A DNA stretch of 64,000 nucleotides from Clusia tigrina (Eukaryota; Arthropoda; Insecta; Diptera; Clusiidae), in assembly GCA_920105625.2 (NCBI GenBank), contig OV050030.1, positions 70,221,611 through 70,285,610 of the forward strand, given 5' to 3'. Positions 18,080 to 29,376 of the stretch are shown one piece after another. The notes beneath the pieces are model-generated. The model searched no databases and was not told where the DNA came from. It was given only the letters and a program-made list of their open reading frames with translations. Position 1 is the stretch's first letter. Each line of letters opens with the position of its first letter. The position numbers and the translations under genes were made by a program.

Positions 18080-19024
18080 TTAGTTTTTAATATTGCTCTT
18101 ATGAACTACCCTATTCGATTCTGTCAAAACTGTAGTTGACTTATTTTCCTTAACTACCTCTTTTTTATACCTAGGCGAGATTTTAGTTCCTAGCCTCTTG
18201 TGGATCCTAACATAAATGGTTACACCTTGCTTAAAGTCTATTATTGGTTGCAATTTGCTGTTGTGGTTTTTAAGGTCTTGTTGCTGTTTATCTTTTAATC
18301 TCTGAATGTTATCTATCCTTGCTTTCTCGAAATGTTCAGGATCTGTACTCACTGTGCGACCGAAGAACATTTCTATTGGCCTGTTGTTAAATGTGCTGTG
18401 AATTTTATAATTATATTCATAGACAGCTCTGTCTAAAAGTTGTATGAATGATTGATCTTTATTTTCTGCTTTTAAACAGCGCATAATTCCTGAGAGAGTT
18501 GAATGAAATCTCTCGATTTAGCCATTTACTGCACTTTTGTAAGGCGGAGATTTGAAAATTTCGATTTTTAATATGTCTTCAATCATGAAAGTAATGAATG
18601 CTGAATTAAATGCCTTTTCGTTATCAAAAACGATAATTTTAGGAACCCCAAACAGAAAGAGAAGTTCCCTAAGACGTTCTTTTATATCTTGAGTAGCTTT
18701 AGATTTTATTAGTTTAACTTGAACATATTTCGAAAATTTATCAATAGCAGTGAGCACAAGATGACCTTCCGTTTTATAGATATCCATGTGCACTATAAGC
18801 CCTGAATACAACGGAATATGTGTTTCTTTTAGGATAGGCTTATTTGGATGTCTATCGTACTTATTCGTCTTGCATATATTGCATTGTTTAATTATTTTCT
18901 TTATTTTATTATTCAGGCGTGGAAAAAAGAATTTTTTTAGTATATGAGCTTTATTTTCCTTGCCGTTACGATGTGCTCTCCTGTGAGTTTCTATAATTAT
19001 TTCCTCCTGTCTTTGTTCGTCCAA
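18080..19024 (-). pseudogene. pol: integrase of E2 with nonsense codon
   Basis: The zinc-binding region (HRRAHRNGKENKAH, CNICKTNKY) and core (VHMDIYKTEG with the first Asp, IIVFDNEKAF with the second) are open from 19024 to 18518. The frame then hits TAA right before the catalytic Glu (IERFH) and continues open from 18484 to 18080 with the C-terminal domain (RLGTKISPRYKKEVV). A second stop at about 19040 separates it from RNase H. Each lesion is a single codon, so decay is mild. Confidence 0.85.
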
Positions 19025-19042
19025 TACGTCTTCTATTTTTCG

Positions 19043-20305
19043 TCATGCAAATTTAATACGGTATTTTTTAAAGTGATTTGGGAAGATTTCCTGGATTATC
19101 CCCATTATTGGCTCAGGAGCACTGATTCCATTAATCACTGAGGGGTTCAAATGTTTTTTCAACAATGCGATAACGTTTCTCTCGGAAAATTCTATTTCTG
19201 TTATAATATGGCGGTGAAAGGTAGGGAAAATGGTCTGAAAATTGTAACTTGACTCTGACGACCAATTCATAAATATTTGATTTTTAAAAACGTTGATCGG
19301 TACCTCTACGGATTGAATTAAATCCTGACCTGAGCTATTATCACAATGCGTCATAATTGACATTGAATTGATTTGTTGTTGTTGGGCTGGAATTCTCGAT
19401 AATGCATCGGATACGACGTTGGTTCGACCGGTATTATAAAATATTTCGTGGTTGTATTCTTCTAACTCCGCTTTCCAGCGCTTCATCTTTATGTTTGTAT
19501 TCTTGTTGCTCAGGGCAAAAGTCAAGGGCTGATGGTCAGTATAAATTTTTACCTTAGCATACCCATACAAAAAATTTCGAAGAGAGGATAGTGCCCACAC
19601 AATGGCGAGCATCTCTTTCTCATTGGCAGCATAGGGCTCCTCTGTTTGATTCAGTGTTCGAGAAATAAAGGAAATGGGTTTGCCGTTTTGAGATAGGACG
19701 GCACCAAGTGCGAAATTTGAGGCATCGAGTGTGAGCTCAAAATCATTGTTGCAATTTGGAAAATATAGTATTACCTCATCTGAGACCAACGTGTTTTTAA
19801 GTTTTAGGAATGCTTCTTTCGCTTGTTCATTGAATTCGACCGGTATTTTTGCGGATTTGCTCTTTGAGATTCGGCCTTCTTCGCCTCTTAATAAAACTGT
19901 TAGCGGTTTTGCTAGTTTCGCATAATCGCGAATAAACCTACTATAATAGCCGGAAAGGCCTAAAAATGAACGCAGCTCTTTGTAGGGGAATCTGGATGGT
20001 CTAATGATACCATCTTCTAATAATTTTTCATCCTGATATTCCACTTCGCCTCTAAACGATGCAGGATATGGGTGGAATTTGCTATATACCGGAGAATCGG
20101 TTGTAGTTCTCACCTCTCCCACTACATTGGTGGTGTATGTCAACCGTTCGTCTGGTTCTGAGAATAAATTAGGGTGTTCTATTATTAATTGCTGTAAAAC
20201 TTGTTTTTGATTTAGACTAATATTATCATCGTGTATTTTTATAGCATTAACCGATTCTGTTTCTAGTTGTTTAATTAATATTCTTGAATTATTCTGAATT
20301 GACAA
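19043..20305 (-). pseudogene. pol: pol of E2 with RT core deleted
   Basis: 420 open codons. After the PR-RT linker (LTYTTNVVGEVRTTTD, SPVYSKFHPYP) the sequence goes from GIIRPSR straight to FPYKELRSFLGL. The RT fingers and palm, including the YxDD motif, are missing, yet the frame is kept. The RT connection and RNase H follow (LTLDASNFALGAVL, ISRTLNQTE, ATNEKE-like, TDHQPLTF). The product could not copy RNA. In-frame deletion in a protein that is otherwise open is unusual for random decay. Confidence 0.85.
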
Positions 20306-20771
20306 AAACCCTTCTTTAATGTTAATTACAGCATCTAGCTGTTTTAAACTGTCATAGCCTAAAAGGAGTAATAAAAAAAATTTTATAGGTTCTGCTTGAT
20401 TAAAATGTGTGGTGTTTGATTTCTATGTCACCAGCTATAGTTTTTGCTAAAAATACATCTTCATTTACTAATCCTTTTTTTTGCTAAGCTTGGCTGAATA
20501 TAATTCTGACTTGAGCCAGTATCAATAAGAAATTTGAATGATTCGCCGCTCTTCATGCGATATTCAAAATAAGGCAGCGAAGAGCGTTTTAGGCTAAAAA
20601 ATGAACATCACTATATTCATAATATTTTCCTTCCTCTTGTGTGTTCTCAGTCACTACACTAAGATATTCATTGAGATGTTCATCTTCTACGGGGTTGGAG
20701 CTAGTGTTTGGAGAGTTATTTATATGAAAATTACGTTGCATCTTTTGTGGTTTGACATTCTGCACAGACGC
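20306..20771 (-). pseudogene. pol: protease region of E2
   Basis: Minus-strand DTGSS (codons at 20509-20523), preceded by GESFKFLI, marks the retropepsin active site. The frame is interrupted after it. The part nearest gag holds mixed frames. Confidence 0.65.
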
Positions 20772-21926
20772 TCATTGTGGCCTTTTACCGAAGATTTGAT
20801 TGTTTTGAGGACGGTTCATATAGTCAATACGACGTGAACGCAAAGTTTCGTCTATCTCCATATGTACCAGTGGTTTTGAGGCCTGTGGGCGCATGGGCGG
20901 TTGGTTGGTCAGTGTTTGTACGTTCGGATTATTGTTTAATGTCTGACTTGGAAAGTTTTGTCGCGAAATAAATTGTGGTTGTGGTTGTGGCAAGTGTGCG
21001 ATTTGTGGATAGAATAGCTGTTGATTTACTTTCCTACGAAAGTTTCTTGGTGGTGAAGATGGTGCGGTGTTTCTTTGCATCCCTCTACGATCAGAATTGG
21101 TATTGTGAGCGTATCGTGTGCGGTATCCTTGATTCTCCAGTTTGAGACGCAAGTGCAGAGCTTGTGGCAGATCTATTGGTTCTTTCATACCCAAGAGCCT
21201 AGGTAGATCGCCGTGAAGGCCTCGCACAAAGGTGTCTAAAGCCTTGTTTCTGTATGTGTGTGTTAGAAGATTGAGAGCTTCACTACCTACGTCCATACTT
21301 CCAAGTTTATTAAGTATCAACGATAAATTGGAATAGACAGCCTGATAAAATTCCTCTACTGACATGTTTGACTGGACCAATGAGGTCATTTGATATTCGA
21401 GGGTAGACACATCGCGTTTATCCGCGTAATGTAGAGTTAAACTCTTGCAAATAGCGCCCCAATCTAGGGGTGTGTTATAAGACTCCAACACGACGTCTGC
21501 ATTGCCGACGATTTTGTTTCTAAGAACATTAAGGATCCCATAGTATTTTGGGGTACCTTTACTTGGTTCGTAAATTGTTAAGATATGATCTACACTCTTT
21601 TTCCAGGAGTTGAATTCTCCTGGTTTGCCCGAAAATTCACGCAAGCATTTTACCACATCGGGTATTTTTTCGAGGTCTGCAAGATTATTTGCATGTTCTA
21701 AATTGATCGTTTGATCTGAAATGTCTGATAAATATGCGTTTGGGTTGAGTGTGGATCTTACTATACTGGGACCTTGCCTATTTACCACTTCTAATGCTAC
21801 TCTACTTATCAAATTTACCAGTTCGTTTTCGTTTATCGTCCTCATATTTGGTCCCGTGTTATGTGTGGCGCTAATCGCGGTGTTGCTATTTATAGCTGGG
21901 CGTATAAGATTACTAGGATTCGACAT
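20772..21926 (-). CDS. gag: Gag protein of E2
   Basis: 384 codons from ATG 21926, intact. Gypsy-group Gag: an N-terminal low-complexity part, then a capsid region (FSGKPGEFNSWKKSVDHIL, LRNKIVGNADVVLESY, SVEEFYQAVYSNLSLIL, VRGLHGDLPRLL), then an Arg/Asn/Gln/Pro-rich tail without a clear CCHC knuckle, as is usual for errantiviruses. It forms the particle and binds RNA. It is the only intact ORF of E2, close to the expected family length. Confidence 0.9.
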   Translation of the reverse strand: MSNPSNLIRPAINSNTAISATHNTGPNMRTINENELVNLISRVALEVVNRQGPSIVRSTLNPNAYLSDISDQTINLEHANNLADLEKIPDVVKCLREFSGKPGEFNSWKKSVDHILTIYEPSKGTPKYYGILNVLRNKIVGNADVVLESYNTPLDWGAICKSLTLHYADKRDVSTLEYQMTSLVQSNMSVEEFYQAVYSNLSLILNKLGSMDVGSEALNLLTHTYRNKALDTFVRGLHGDLPRLLGMKEPIDLPQALHLRLKLENQGYRTRYAHNTNSDRRGMQRNTAPSSPPRNFRRKVNQQLFYPQIAHLPQPQPQFISRQNFPSQTLNNNPNVQTLTNQPPMRPQASKPLVHMEIDETLRSRRIDYMNRPQNNQIFGKRPQ

Positions 21927-22540
21927 ATTTTGTTTGTATTAGTTTGAGTTTATTAAATTATTTTATGTTATCCTTTCGGTAAAAGGATTTGCCCTGGAGG
22001 GTCCTTTTAAATGGAATCGCAGGAATGAATATATTTTATACTGACGGGAATCAGTTAAAGTTTTTGTTATCTTTTTACTCTATTTTATAATTTTGTTACT
22101 TCGATGATTTTCACAATTTAAAATATTTTGTAATATAAATTTAATACTTTTAAGATTTATGGTAGAATATATAACTTTTTTAATTACCAATTATTTTTCT
22201 TCGCTTACACTAAACAAGCAGCAACATTCATTTCGGTTGTTGATGCGGTTCTCGGGTGTCGATGTGGCGGCTTGCGTTCAACGCGTCCTGTTTGGTTCAC
22301 TACTAAGGGGCCGTTTCACATACGCTAATACTGTCCTCCTGTGTAATTCTTCTGTTGCAGGACTTCTTGACTACTTGAGGCCTTTTTGATTCCTGGAATT
22401 ACAGCTTCGATTTGTTACTTCTCCACACGTTTCCTACGACCGGACTTCAGGACTACTAAAGGCCTTTTTTAATCCTTCAGATGCAGCTTCGAGCGCAAAC
22501 TGTTTTGTCGCGCCGTGAGAGCTTACTTTGCTCGGGCGCC
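21927..22540 (-). other. leader and primer site of E2
   Basis: Minus-strand TGGCGCCCGAGC directly follows the 5' LTR (22530-22541) and resembles a tRNA-Lys-type primer site. The leader contains an imperfect 85-90-bp duplication (about 22360-22500) in which GACTACT...AGGCCTTTTT and GCAGCTTCGA-like words recur. I see no row of Su(Hw)-type binding words like those in the Drosophila gypsy leader. Confidence 0.55.
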
Positions 22541-22898
22541 AGTTAAGTTTTCATACGTTATGATATAAAAAAAAACGAATTTTTATTAATTTTATAACCG
22601 TTTATTCCCACATTATTTTATCAACTAAGTACAATATGAAAATGTTAATATTAATATACCTAATTATTGCTTACTACTATGATTTACAATTTTATTATTT
22701 CTTATTCTTAATGTTTGGCTTGCGTAACACAATTCTGATAGCTAGTTGTCAGCATTATAAGTTTACTGACTTGTTGCGTTTAGGCCGAGAGGTGATTGAC
22801 CAGACGCAACGTCAGCAGAGTGCCAACTTTATTGTTGTTAACTGAGGTGACTGACCAGGCGCAACGTCAGCAGAGTGCAAACTTTATTGTTGTTAACT
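22541..22898 (-). repeat. 5' LTR of E2
   Basis: 358 bp, AGTTAAGT to TTAACT. It matches 16183-16541 with few differences. Flanked by TGTA at 22899. Confidence 0.9.
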
Positions 22899-23500
22899 TG
22901 TATAATGTTTTTATCCTCACAAAATCCGTTAAATTCTGACGATGTAAGACAGGAGCCTCGACCGCTTACATTTCTTCTGGGTCTGTTGTAAACAATGAAA
23001 TATTTCTTTAAAGCACAAATCTTTTTTTTTAACTAGTGTTCACGGCTACAACTAAACAAATTTCGTAAACGCATCAATTGCTGCCAATATATGTTTCAAG
23101 TTAACAATTTCGAAAGAGCCAAAATGGTCAATATACACTGTATCTTGGGAATGTTGTATAAATTTCGTTCCTTATTTCTAGGCGATGCTGAGAAACAAAT
23201 GCACTTCAAACAATTTTTTATAAATTTATTCACTTTTTCAACCATCGAAGGAAACCAGTAATGTTTTTTAATTTTATTAACAAACTTGTCTATACTTAAG
23301 AGGCCATAATTTTCATGCACCATTCTTATGATATTTTCTTCCATGCCATCGGGAACGAAACACTGCTTATATATAACGCGAAAGACCGAGCCATTATCTA
23401 ATTCATACCCAACACTTCTTCATGTTCAAGCTTCATTTGTAACTCCCGGGTAAAAGGATCACTTATCTGAGCGATTTGAACAATAATAAAAATTTAGCTT
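22899..23500 (-). pseudogene. pol: integrase N-terminal and core relic of E3
   Basis: 82 codons (23096-23344) carry an HHCC-type zinc region: HENYG, then HYWFPSMVEKVNKFI and CLKC. The core that should follow is broken by stops. It joins the C-terminal part at 16182 across E2. Confidence 0.6.
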
Positions 23501-23559
23501 TAGTTTGCCCAATGGTCGACACTGCGACCTAAAAGATCTTTTGTGTCATACTGCATTTG

Positions 23560-24620
23560 TCCTTAATGATCCATGTGATCACAACTCTCCGATCTACTAT
23601 GCCCTATAGGTTTAGTACCGGCGTGTCTTCCGTAATGCTATAGCATTTCGTCCGTTTTGTGATGTAAAATCGTCACAATAATTTATCAGGTTCTTTCCTG
23701 CCTAGATGTTCCTTCTCTAGAGAAAACAAGTTGCTGAAAGTCATGTTCCTTCATTATCTTTGCCGCTTTATGTATGAATTTGAGAATGTCCATACCAGGA
23801 GTATTCTTTATTTCTTCCAGAGCCAGGTGGTCGCGGTGGAATATATTCATTCTGGTTCTTGCCAACGTAATGCAGTCGCACAGTATGTGTTCCGTGGTTT
23901 CCTCTTCTTCTAGGCAGAGCCGGCACTCCGTATTCTCAAGAATGTGGATTCTACTCAGTTGATATTTCAGGTAATAATGACCTGATAGAAATCCTACTAT
24001 TTTCCCTATGTCTGCTTTGCACATATTGCGCAATTCTTTATTGTAGGTGAATGGCCTTACCAGTCTTTTGGCTTGGCGAAGCCTCTCTATCCCTTCCCAG
24101 TGTGACATTCTGAGACTATGTTCCCAGCTATCTACCCTGGATTTAGCCGCCGCCCAGTTGATAACACAATATGGCTCCGGACCTATAAGGCTTGCTGCGG
24201 AACCGGCCCTAGCCAGGTCATCAGCAATTTCATTGCCTTCCATACCCGAGTGACCCGAGATCCAGCAAATTGCAACCTTATTTGTTGCACCTATAGATTG
24301 TAGGTTGTGAAGCATTCTTCCACCAGTTTTGATTCTAAAGAATATGAAGCTAATACCTGTAATGCAGCATGACTATCTGAGTAGATAGCTATGTGTGCGC
24401 CCTTGATACCCGTTTTCAAATTTGTCCTCGCACAGATTGAGATTGCTTGATTGCCTGCCCATTGGCTCTGAGATTTTGGTATTTGGTCCAAAGACCCCTG
24501 CATCGACTCCGGAGTTTGCTTTTGAACCGTCTGTGAACCATTCTAGATTTCTAGGGTCGGTCCCATTCATCACGGTCTGAGATAATAATCTCAAAATTGC
24601 GATCAAACTGTCGTTTTTGG
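23560..24620 (-). mobile_element. 5'-truncated LOA/I-type LINE fragment (L5)
   Basis: The 3' end of a LINE inserted in E3 pol. It holds the RNase H domain and the C-terminal Cys/His region only. Edges are approximate because I could not find target duplications. It is a different family from L1, though of the same general type. Confidence 0.65.
23686..24606 (-). pseudogene. RNase H and C-terminal Cys/His region of LINE L5
   Basis: 24606-24373 has the RNase H start (WFTDGSKANSGV). The frame shifts, then YSDSHAALQVL (24503-24291) and finally CWISGHSGMEGNEIADDLARAG (24315-23686, the RNase H end) run into CRLCLEEEETTEHILCDC, the zinc motif. Two frameshifts lie within RNase H. Confidence 0.75.
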
Positions 24621-25467
24621 ATCATATAGTCCGTTATTGAGCAGATTATGTTTTGATCTGGTATGTTTAGCGATTTGAATATTTAAATCAACTTCATTCT
24701 CTTGTACTGTTCATACAACTGGCAGCCAACTTAATGCATCGACATGTAGCATCCGGTCACCCTTACGGTGTCGAACTTTGATTCAAAATCCCTAAGACAA
24801 ATACATCTTATTAATTTTTTCTGAAGCATCAATACCAAGGAATTGCAATCAGTTAAAATAACAAATGGAATTCCGTCCAATATCATTTTAAACTTTCCAA
24901 AGCAATTACGATAGCCAAGGTTTCGAGTTCAAAGCTACGATAACGTGATTCAGCATCTGTTGTTGTTTTAGAATAATAAGCCACTGGATGAAATTTTTTA
25001 TCAGCTTGCCTCTGTAGTAATATGACACCATAGCCTTTAGAACTAGCATCTGTATGCAATTTGATTTTCGCTTCGGGTCGAATTCACTTAACATAGGGTG
25101 CTCTATCAATTTGAACTTCAGAATCTCAAATGCGATCATGCATTCCTCTGACCAATCAAATTTAGCATCTTTCAAAGTAAACTTATGGAGATGTCGCGCA
25201 ATTGACAAACATTTTACAGTTTCCGCTAAAATATCAATATTATGTTCTTCAATAATTTTTGATATCATCAAAATACACAACAATTTTCTTTGCATCATTC
25301 AATGGTCTTAACACTAAATTGATAGATCGTTGAAATACTTGATGAGCATTAGTTAAACCAAATAGCAGATAACAATACACATATTGTCCCATTGGAGTGA
25401 CAAATATAATTAAAGGAATAGTTTTTTCATGCATCCGCTCCTGATGAAATCCATTTCTCAAATCCAC
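24621..25467 (-). pseudogene. pol: RT palm, connection and RNase H relics of E3
   Basis: 25467-25249: DLRNGFHQ, FVTPMGQYVY, LFGLTNAHQVFQRSIN and VVYFDD (RT active site). 25298-24906: FTLKDAKFDWSEECMIAFEILK and then a degraded RNase H. Beyond 24906 only scattered stops remain. Confidence 0.7.
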
Positions 25468-26017
25468 CTAGGTAGTCAATACAATCCTCAGTAATTAGCC
25501 AGGGATAGTGGTCCCTTACAATTAGTTTATTTAGAGCACGATAATCCACACACATTCTTAATTCACCATTTTTTTCCGCACTAACATAATAGTCGACCCA
25601 TAAAGGGAGGCGCTTGGACGAATAATTACCCTGAGCCAACAAATCTTTAATTTTTTTTTTAACTTCTGTGTTTTCTCTATATGACAATCGACGTGGACTA
25701 CTGTACACTGGCGTATTACTTGTAAATTTAATCTTCATGAAAAACCTGTTTATCTTCTGTTTGTTATTGATGTTTACACAGTAATTTCTAATAATACACC
25801 TTAAAGAATCTGCTTCTGCGTTGTTCAATTTTACATCAATATCGATTAATTTTTCAATTTCATCCTCTTCCATATTGCTAACCAACATAATTACCTCATC
25901 ATAAAGCTTTAATTGTTCTGCTTTCACTAAATTTACCGCTGCAATGCATGATTCAAACCTAGTCCCCATTTTACAAAAATCATAGATTAAATTTATTTCA
26001 GTTTCAGGTGGATTCAA
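25427..26017 (-). pseudogene. pol: PR-RT linker and first RT blocks of E3
   Basis: 196 open codons. The linker is acidic (NMEEDEIEKLIDIDV). TPVYSSPRRLSYRE and GELRMCVDYRALNKLIVRDHYP are RT blocks 1 and 2. The frame ends at a stop before the catalytic Asp block, where the next piece takes over. Confidence 0.7.
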
Positions 26018-26198
26018 ATTAGTTTTTCTTACATTTATGACTTAATTCTACAAAATTATCTGTGGTTGATATCTCTGTCTCTTTAGCTATTGGACTCTTA
26101 AACAAATCAAACGGCTTATGTCAGAATATCTGTTGGGGGCATTTGGGCATCTGCACATTGTATCAATTTAAACAACTAATTGATACTATATCTGGTTT

Positions 26199-26390
26199 CT
26201 AAATTTTAAATTTTTTTAATAAATCTCGTCCAGCTAGGAATGGCACCACTGCATCTTCATCTTGTAAAATAAAAATGTTGTGAATTATTTCTTGTTCCCT
26301 AAAAATAAATTTTATCTTAACTAATCCAAACGTACTCAATCTTTCATTGCCCATGCCACGAAATACTATCAATGTCTGGACATCGTCCAT
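26199..26390 (-). pseudogene. pol: protease C-terminal piece of E3
   Basis: 63 codons ending VPFLAGRDLLKKFKI, the usual retropepsin end (a hydrophobic-Gly-Arg-Asp-Leu-Leu pattern). The active-site half is not open. Confidence 0.5.
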
Positions 26391-26479
26391 GTTAAACGGT
26401 ATAAGAGATTTTTTTACAGTGCTAATGAAACTGCGTATCGAAAAGACAAAACATGGAGATTACTTCAGGGCACTTATTT

Positions 26480-26683
26480 CGAGTTTAGAAAGCAACACTT
26501 ACCAAATTTGTGGCATATAACTGTTTAGCCAGGCGTTCTGCGTCTATTCCATCAATGGCGGCAGCTGCTTCTGCAAATTTGTTCTTCTTTGGGCAGTAAT
26601 GACCTGTATGGCCCACTTCATGGCACACGAAACAAGAATTTGGCGGGTATCGAGGGGCTGAACAAGCACTTTGATAATGGCTG
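26480..26683 (-). pseudogene. gag: gag zinc knuckle of E3
   Basis: Minus-strand codons at 26591-26634 read CFVCHEVGHTGHYCP, a perfect CX2CX4HX4C knuckle. The nearby C-terminal gag segment is AEAAAAIDGID. E4 is inserted right upstream at 26684, and the rest of gag resumes at 32156. Confidence 0.75.
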
Positions 26684-26888
26684 TGTTGCGGTTTGAGACG
26701 CTTGCGGGTGTGTCTGGTAGCGTGAATTCACTCGATTAAATTCGATTGAATAAAAACACGTCTGATTTGCTTGAATATGTTTATTTAATAAAAAGGAAGC
26801 AAGAGAGGAGTCGAGTTTGACAACTGGAAAAACAGTGCTGCCAGCTCAAACATTTAGTTGCAACAATGCTACCAGTTAGGCGCGAACA
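26684..26888 (-). repeat. 3' LTR of E4
   Basis: 205 bp, TGTTGCGGTTTGAG to GCGAACA. It has the same ends as the 5' LTR at 31993 but is 42 bp longer; the extra block lies after GATTGAA. Confidence 0.85.
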
Positions 26889-26999
26889 TGCCGGCCGCCT
26901 TGAACGACTGTTTAAAACTTACATCAAAATTATATTAATTTTATTTGAATATTTAAATAGCGAAGATCTTCGTTGGTAAAAGCGATAACTTGTCGATGG

Positions 27000-27345
27000 A
27001 TCGCAATAGCTCTCCTTCGGATGTCCTTAAGTTGACGACCCGAACACGATCATCAGCACCGGAGTGACTGGCAAGAACACGGCCAAACTTCCATTTGGTG
27101 GGTGGTGCGTTGTCGTCGTGGACAATCACCACATCGTCCCTTTATAAATTTTGCGTTGGACGTAACCGCTTCGTGAGTGGCTGAAGGTTCGCGAGATACT
27201 CGTATCGCCAACGCTTCCACAAATGTTGCCTTATCGCTGTGATTACTTGCCACCGTTGCTGAAGCGTTCCTTTAAAAACTTCCAAGTCAGGATCCGGTAG
27301 ACCGTTTAATGATTCGCCAACCATAAAATGCCCTGGTATTAGCAC
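27000..27345 (-). pseudogene. pol: integrase C-terminal domain of E4
   Basis: Minus-strand IPGHFMVGESLNGLPDPDL and RWQVITAIRQHLWKRWRYEYLANLQ, followed in another frame by NAPPTKWKFGRVL and VRVVNLRTSEG. This is the DUF5641-type tail of BEL/Pao integrases. One frameshift (near 27140) splits it. Confidence 0.75.
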
Positions 27346-27465
27346 TTCAAAATCGTTGACGTCGGAGGGTATCCACCAAATAGGTCCAGAGTTTACGCAG
27401 GCTTCAACCTCTGTTAGAATTGTTGCGAATTCTTCGTACGCATCAAGAGTAGAGTCTAAGGCACG

Positions 27466-27768
27466 CTAGAGGTGGTATTTAATGCGCTTTATACCAGCCT
27501 CCCAATGACCACCCATATTCGGGGCGCTTGGTGGGTTAAAGTGCCAAGTAGTTTGAGCGTCAGCGAAGTGAGACGTCAGCTTGATGTTACCGATGCAGCG
27601 TTCAAATGCAGCACGCAACTGCCTTTTGGCTCCGACAAAATTAATGCCATTGTCGGAATAAATGTTTTGGCAATATCCTCTTCGTTTAGTGAAACGCTTG
27701 AAAGCGGCGATAAAACTAACTGAGGAGAGATCTCCTGCCAATGCCAAGTGCATTGCGCCTTTACTCAT
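27466..27768 (-). pseudogene. pol: integrase catalytic core of E4
   Basis: 100 open codons with AIHLALAGDLS-like start, FTKRRGYCQNIYSDNGINFVG (second catalytic Asp) and PNMGGHWEAGIKRIK (catalytic Glu). The segment with the first Asp (27769-27836) is broken. Confidence 0.75.
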
Positions 27769-27836
27769 GCATATGAAGGAACATTGACTTCACGCCTCCT
27801 CCATGTGTAAATTTTATCCTGTACGGACCAGCAAAG

Positions 27837-28826
27837 TCAACTGCACTTTGAAGGAAACATCTGTTGTTGCAGCGGTTTGCGATTCAGTCGTTTACATCGT
27901 ACGTAATTCGGGTATATCGCTCGAACGAGGCTTCGGATACCAGGGACCCAGAATCGGCGTTGAATTGCTGCTTGCATCATTTGCGGCCCGGCGTGCAACA
28001 TAGCAACGTGGATTTCAAAGGCGATAACTTTGGCGAGTGACGAATTCTTCGGCAATATCATCGGGTGTTTGATATCGTTTGAGCAAGGTGCGTTTTTAAT
28101 ACGCCCACCTACTCGAAGAATGCCTTCGGCATCTAGAAATGGCTGAAGGCGAACAAGACTGCTGCGCATGGGTATTGGCTTCTTCAATCTGCAACTAGAA
28201 ATTTCTTGCACGAAAATGTTAGATTGGGAATACCTTACCAATACGAACTCAGCTTTGCAAATTTCCGGGCCGGTTAAAGGCCCCAATAGCCATGCGGTTG
28301 CATAGGACTGACGAGCAAATATGCGGGAGTTGTTGACAAAGCGAATCAAATATGCGGTAATTGGTTTGAGTTTATTGTAAGAGTGAAATCGGGTTAGCAA
28401 ATCCCACTCTTCGGCGGTTTGTGTTAAATGCGACATAGCCTTGCTGGATTTTTGCTCCAGCTCCGTAGTGTGTTGCGTGGAAGGTTGAAACCAGAACCGA
28501 TTACCTTCTCGAAGCCAGCTTGGACCAATCCACCACAAGGGGTGAGTGAGTAGTTGCGAAGGCGGGAGACCCCTTGAGGCACAATCTGCGGGGTTGTGCT
28601 CTGAGGTGACATGTATCCAATGTTGTGATGGTAAAACCTCTAGTACATCCACGACGCGATTTGCGACAAACACTGACCAACGACTTGGGATACCTTGCAG
28701 CCAAGCCAACGTTACCATGGCGTCGGTCCAAGCATACAGCCTTTCGAGCTTGCGGCCGAAACTTGTTTGTATTGGGCGAACTAGTTTTGCGCCTAGATGA
28801 GCTGCACAGAGTTCCAATCGGGGCAA
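27837..28826 (-). CDS. pol: RNase H region and integrase zinc domain of E4
   Basis: 329 open codons. PRLELCAAHLGAKL, YAWTDAMVTLAWLQG, WIHVTSEHNPADCASRG and WWIGPSWL are the RNase H and A17-type region of BEL/Pao pol. Then come FLDAEGILRVGGRI, HVAMLHAGPQMMQAAIQRRFWVPG and a zinc region where one Cys is replaced (YPNYVRCKR instead of C-x-x-C). The protein ends soon afterwards. The lost Cys and the stop suggest decay. Confidence 0.85.
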   Translation of the reverse strand: MPRLELCAAHLGAKLVRPIQTSFGRKLERLYAWTDAMVTLAWLQGIPSRWSVFVANRVVDVLEVLPSQHWIHVTSEHNPADCASRGLPPSQLLTHPLWWIGPSWLREGNRFWFQPSTQHTTELEQKSSKAMSHLTQTAEEWDLLTRFHSYNKLKPITAYLIRFVNNSRIFARQSYATAWLLGPLTGPEICKAEFVLVRYSQSNIFVQEISSCRLKKPIPMRSSLVRLQPFLDAEGILRVGGRIKNAPCSNDIKHPMILPKNSSLAKVIAFEIHVAMLHAGPQMMQAAIQRRFWVPGIRSLVRAIYPNYVRCKRLNRKPLQQQMFPSKCS

Positions 28827-29376
28827 GGAAGTAGTTAGTCTTCAGAGGCCCTACCCTAGTTTTCGCAGCGATCAGCACAACTTTCGCCTCGTCGTCCGGA
28901 GCTTGGGTGCGGCAATAAATAGCGACAGCATAAGGAGCTTACGAAGCGTCAGTGAAAATATGGAACTCAGCGTCTACAATTGAACTAATACCTAGCCAGC
29001 GACTTAGCTTGAGCGATGAAAACGCTGCCAGCTCACGTCTATGTTTCAACCAGTCTGCAGCTACGTTAGTTGGTACCAACTCGACCCAGTCTACATTCGA
29101 GCGCCAAATTTTCTGCAACCATACTCTTTAGCGGATGGTACAAGGGGCGATGAGTCCAAGCGGGTCGAAAATCTTGCTCGAATCGAAGAGGAAAATGCGC
29201 TTCGTAAGCTTCATCGGCAGCAATTCCAAATTGAATACAATCGAAAGCGAGTCGTCGTCTGTATTCTATATACAGCCCAGAGTTCGAATATCGCTTCCAT
29301 CAGCCAAAGGGTGTGACACCTGTTTGGATACATGCGGTATCTGTTCTCTTAATGGTTAGCAGTTTGTCGCCCAATT
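28827..29376 (-). pseudogene. pol: RT-RNase H junction of E4, broken
   Basis: Minus-strand frames between the RT ORF and the RNase H ORF contain LAAKTRVGPLK-type and HIFTDAS-type pieces in different frames, with stops. No open frame longer than 90 codons fits the pol order. Confidence 0.55.

Larger units (their letters stand above)
16183..22898 (-). mobile_element. gypsy-type element E2 with both LTRs, inserted in E3
   Basis: A 6.7-kb provirus with LTRs 22541-22898 (5') and 16183-16541 (3') and target duplication TGTA on both sides (16179-16182, 22899-22902). Gag, PR, a deleted RT, RNase H, integrase and env lie between in the expected order. AGTTAA/TTAACT ends and the env with an AWKYLAGTPDHDD-like motif match the gypsy (mdg4) group. 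Pol has a large in-frame deletion and stop codons, so the copy is dead. Confidence 0.9.

Noticed and set aside
21927..22540. gypsy-type insulator
   Set aside because: I looked for the repeated Su(Hw)-type words known from Drosophila gypsy and did not find a cluster.
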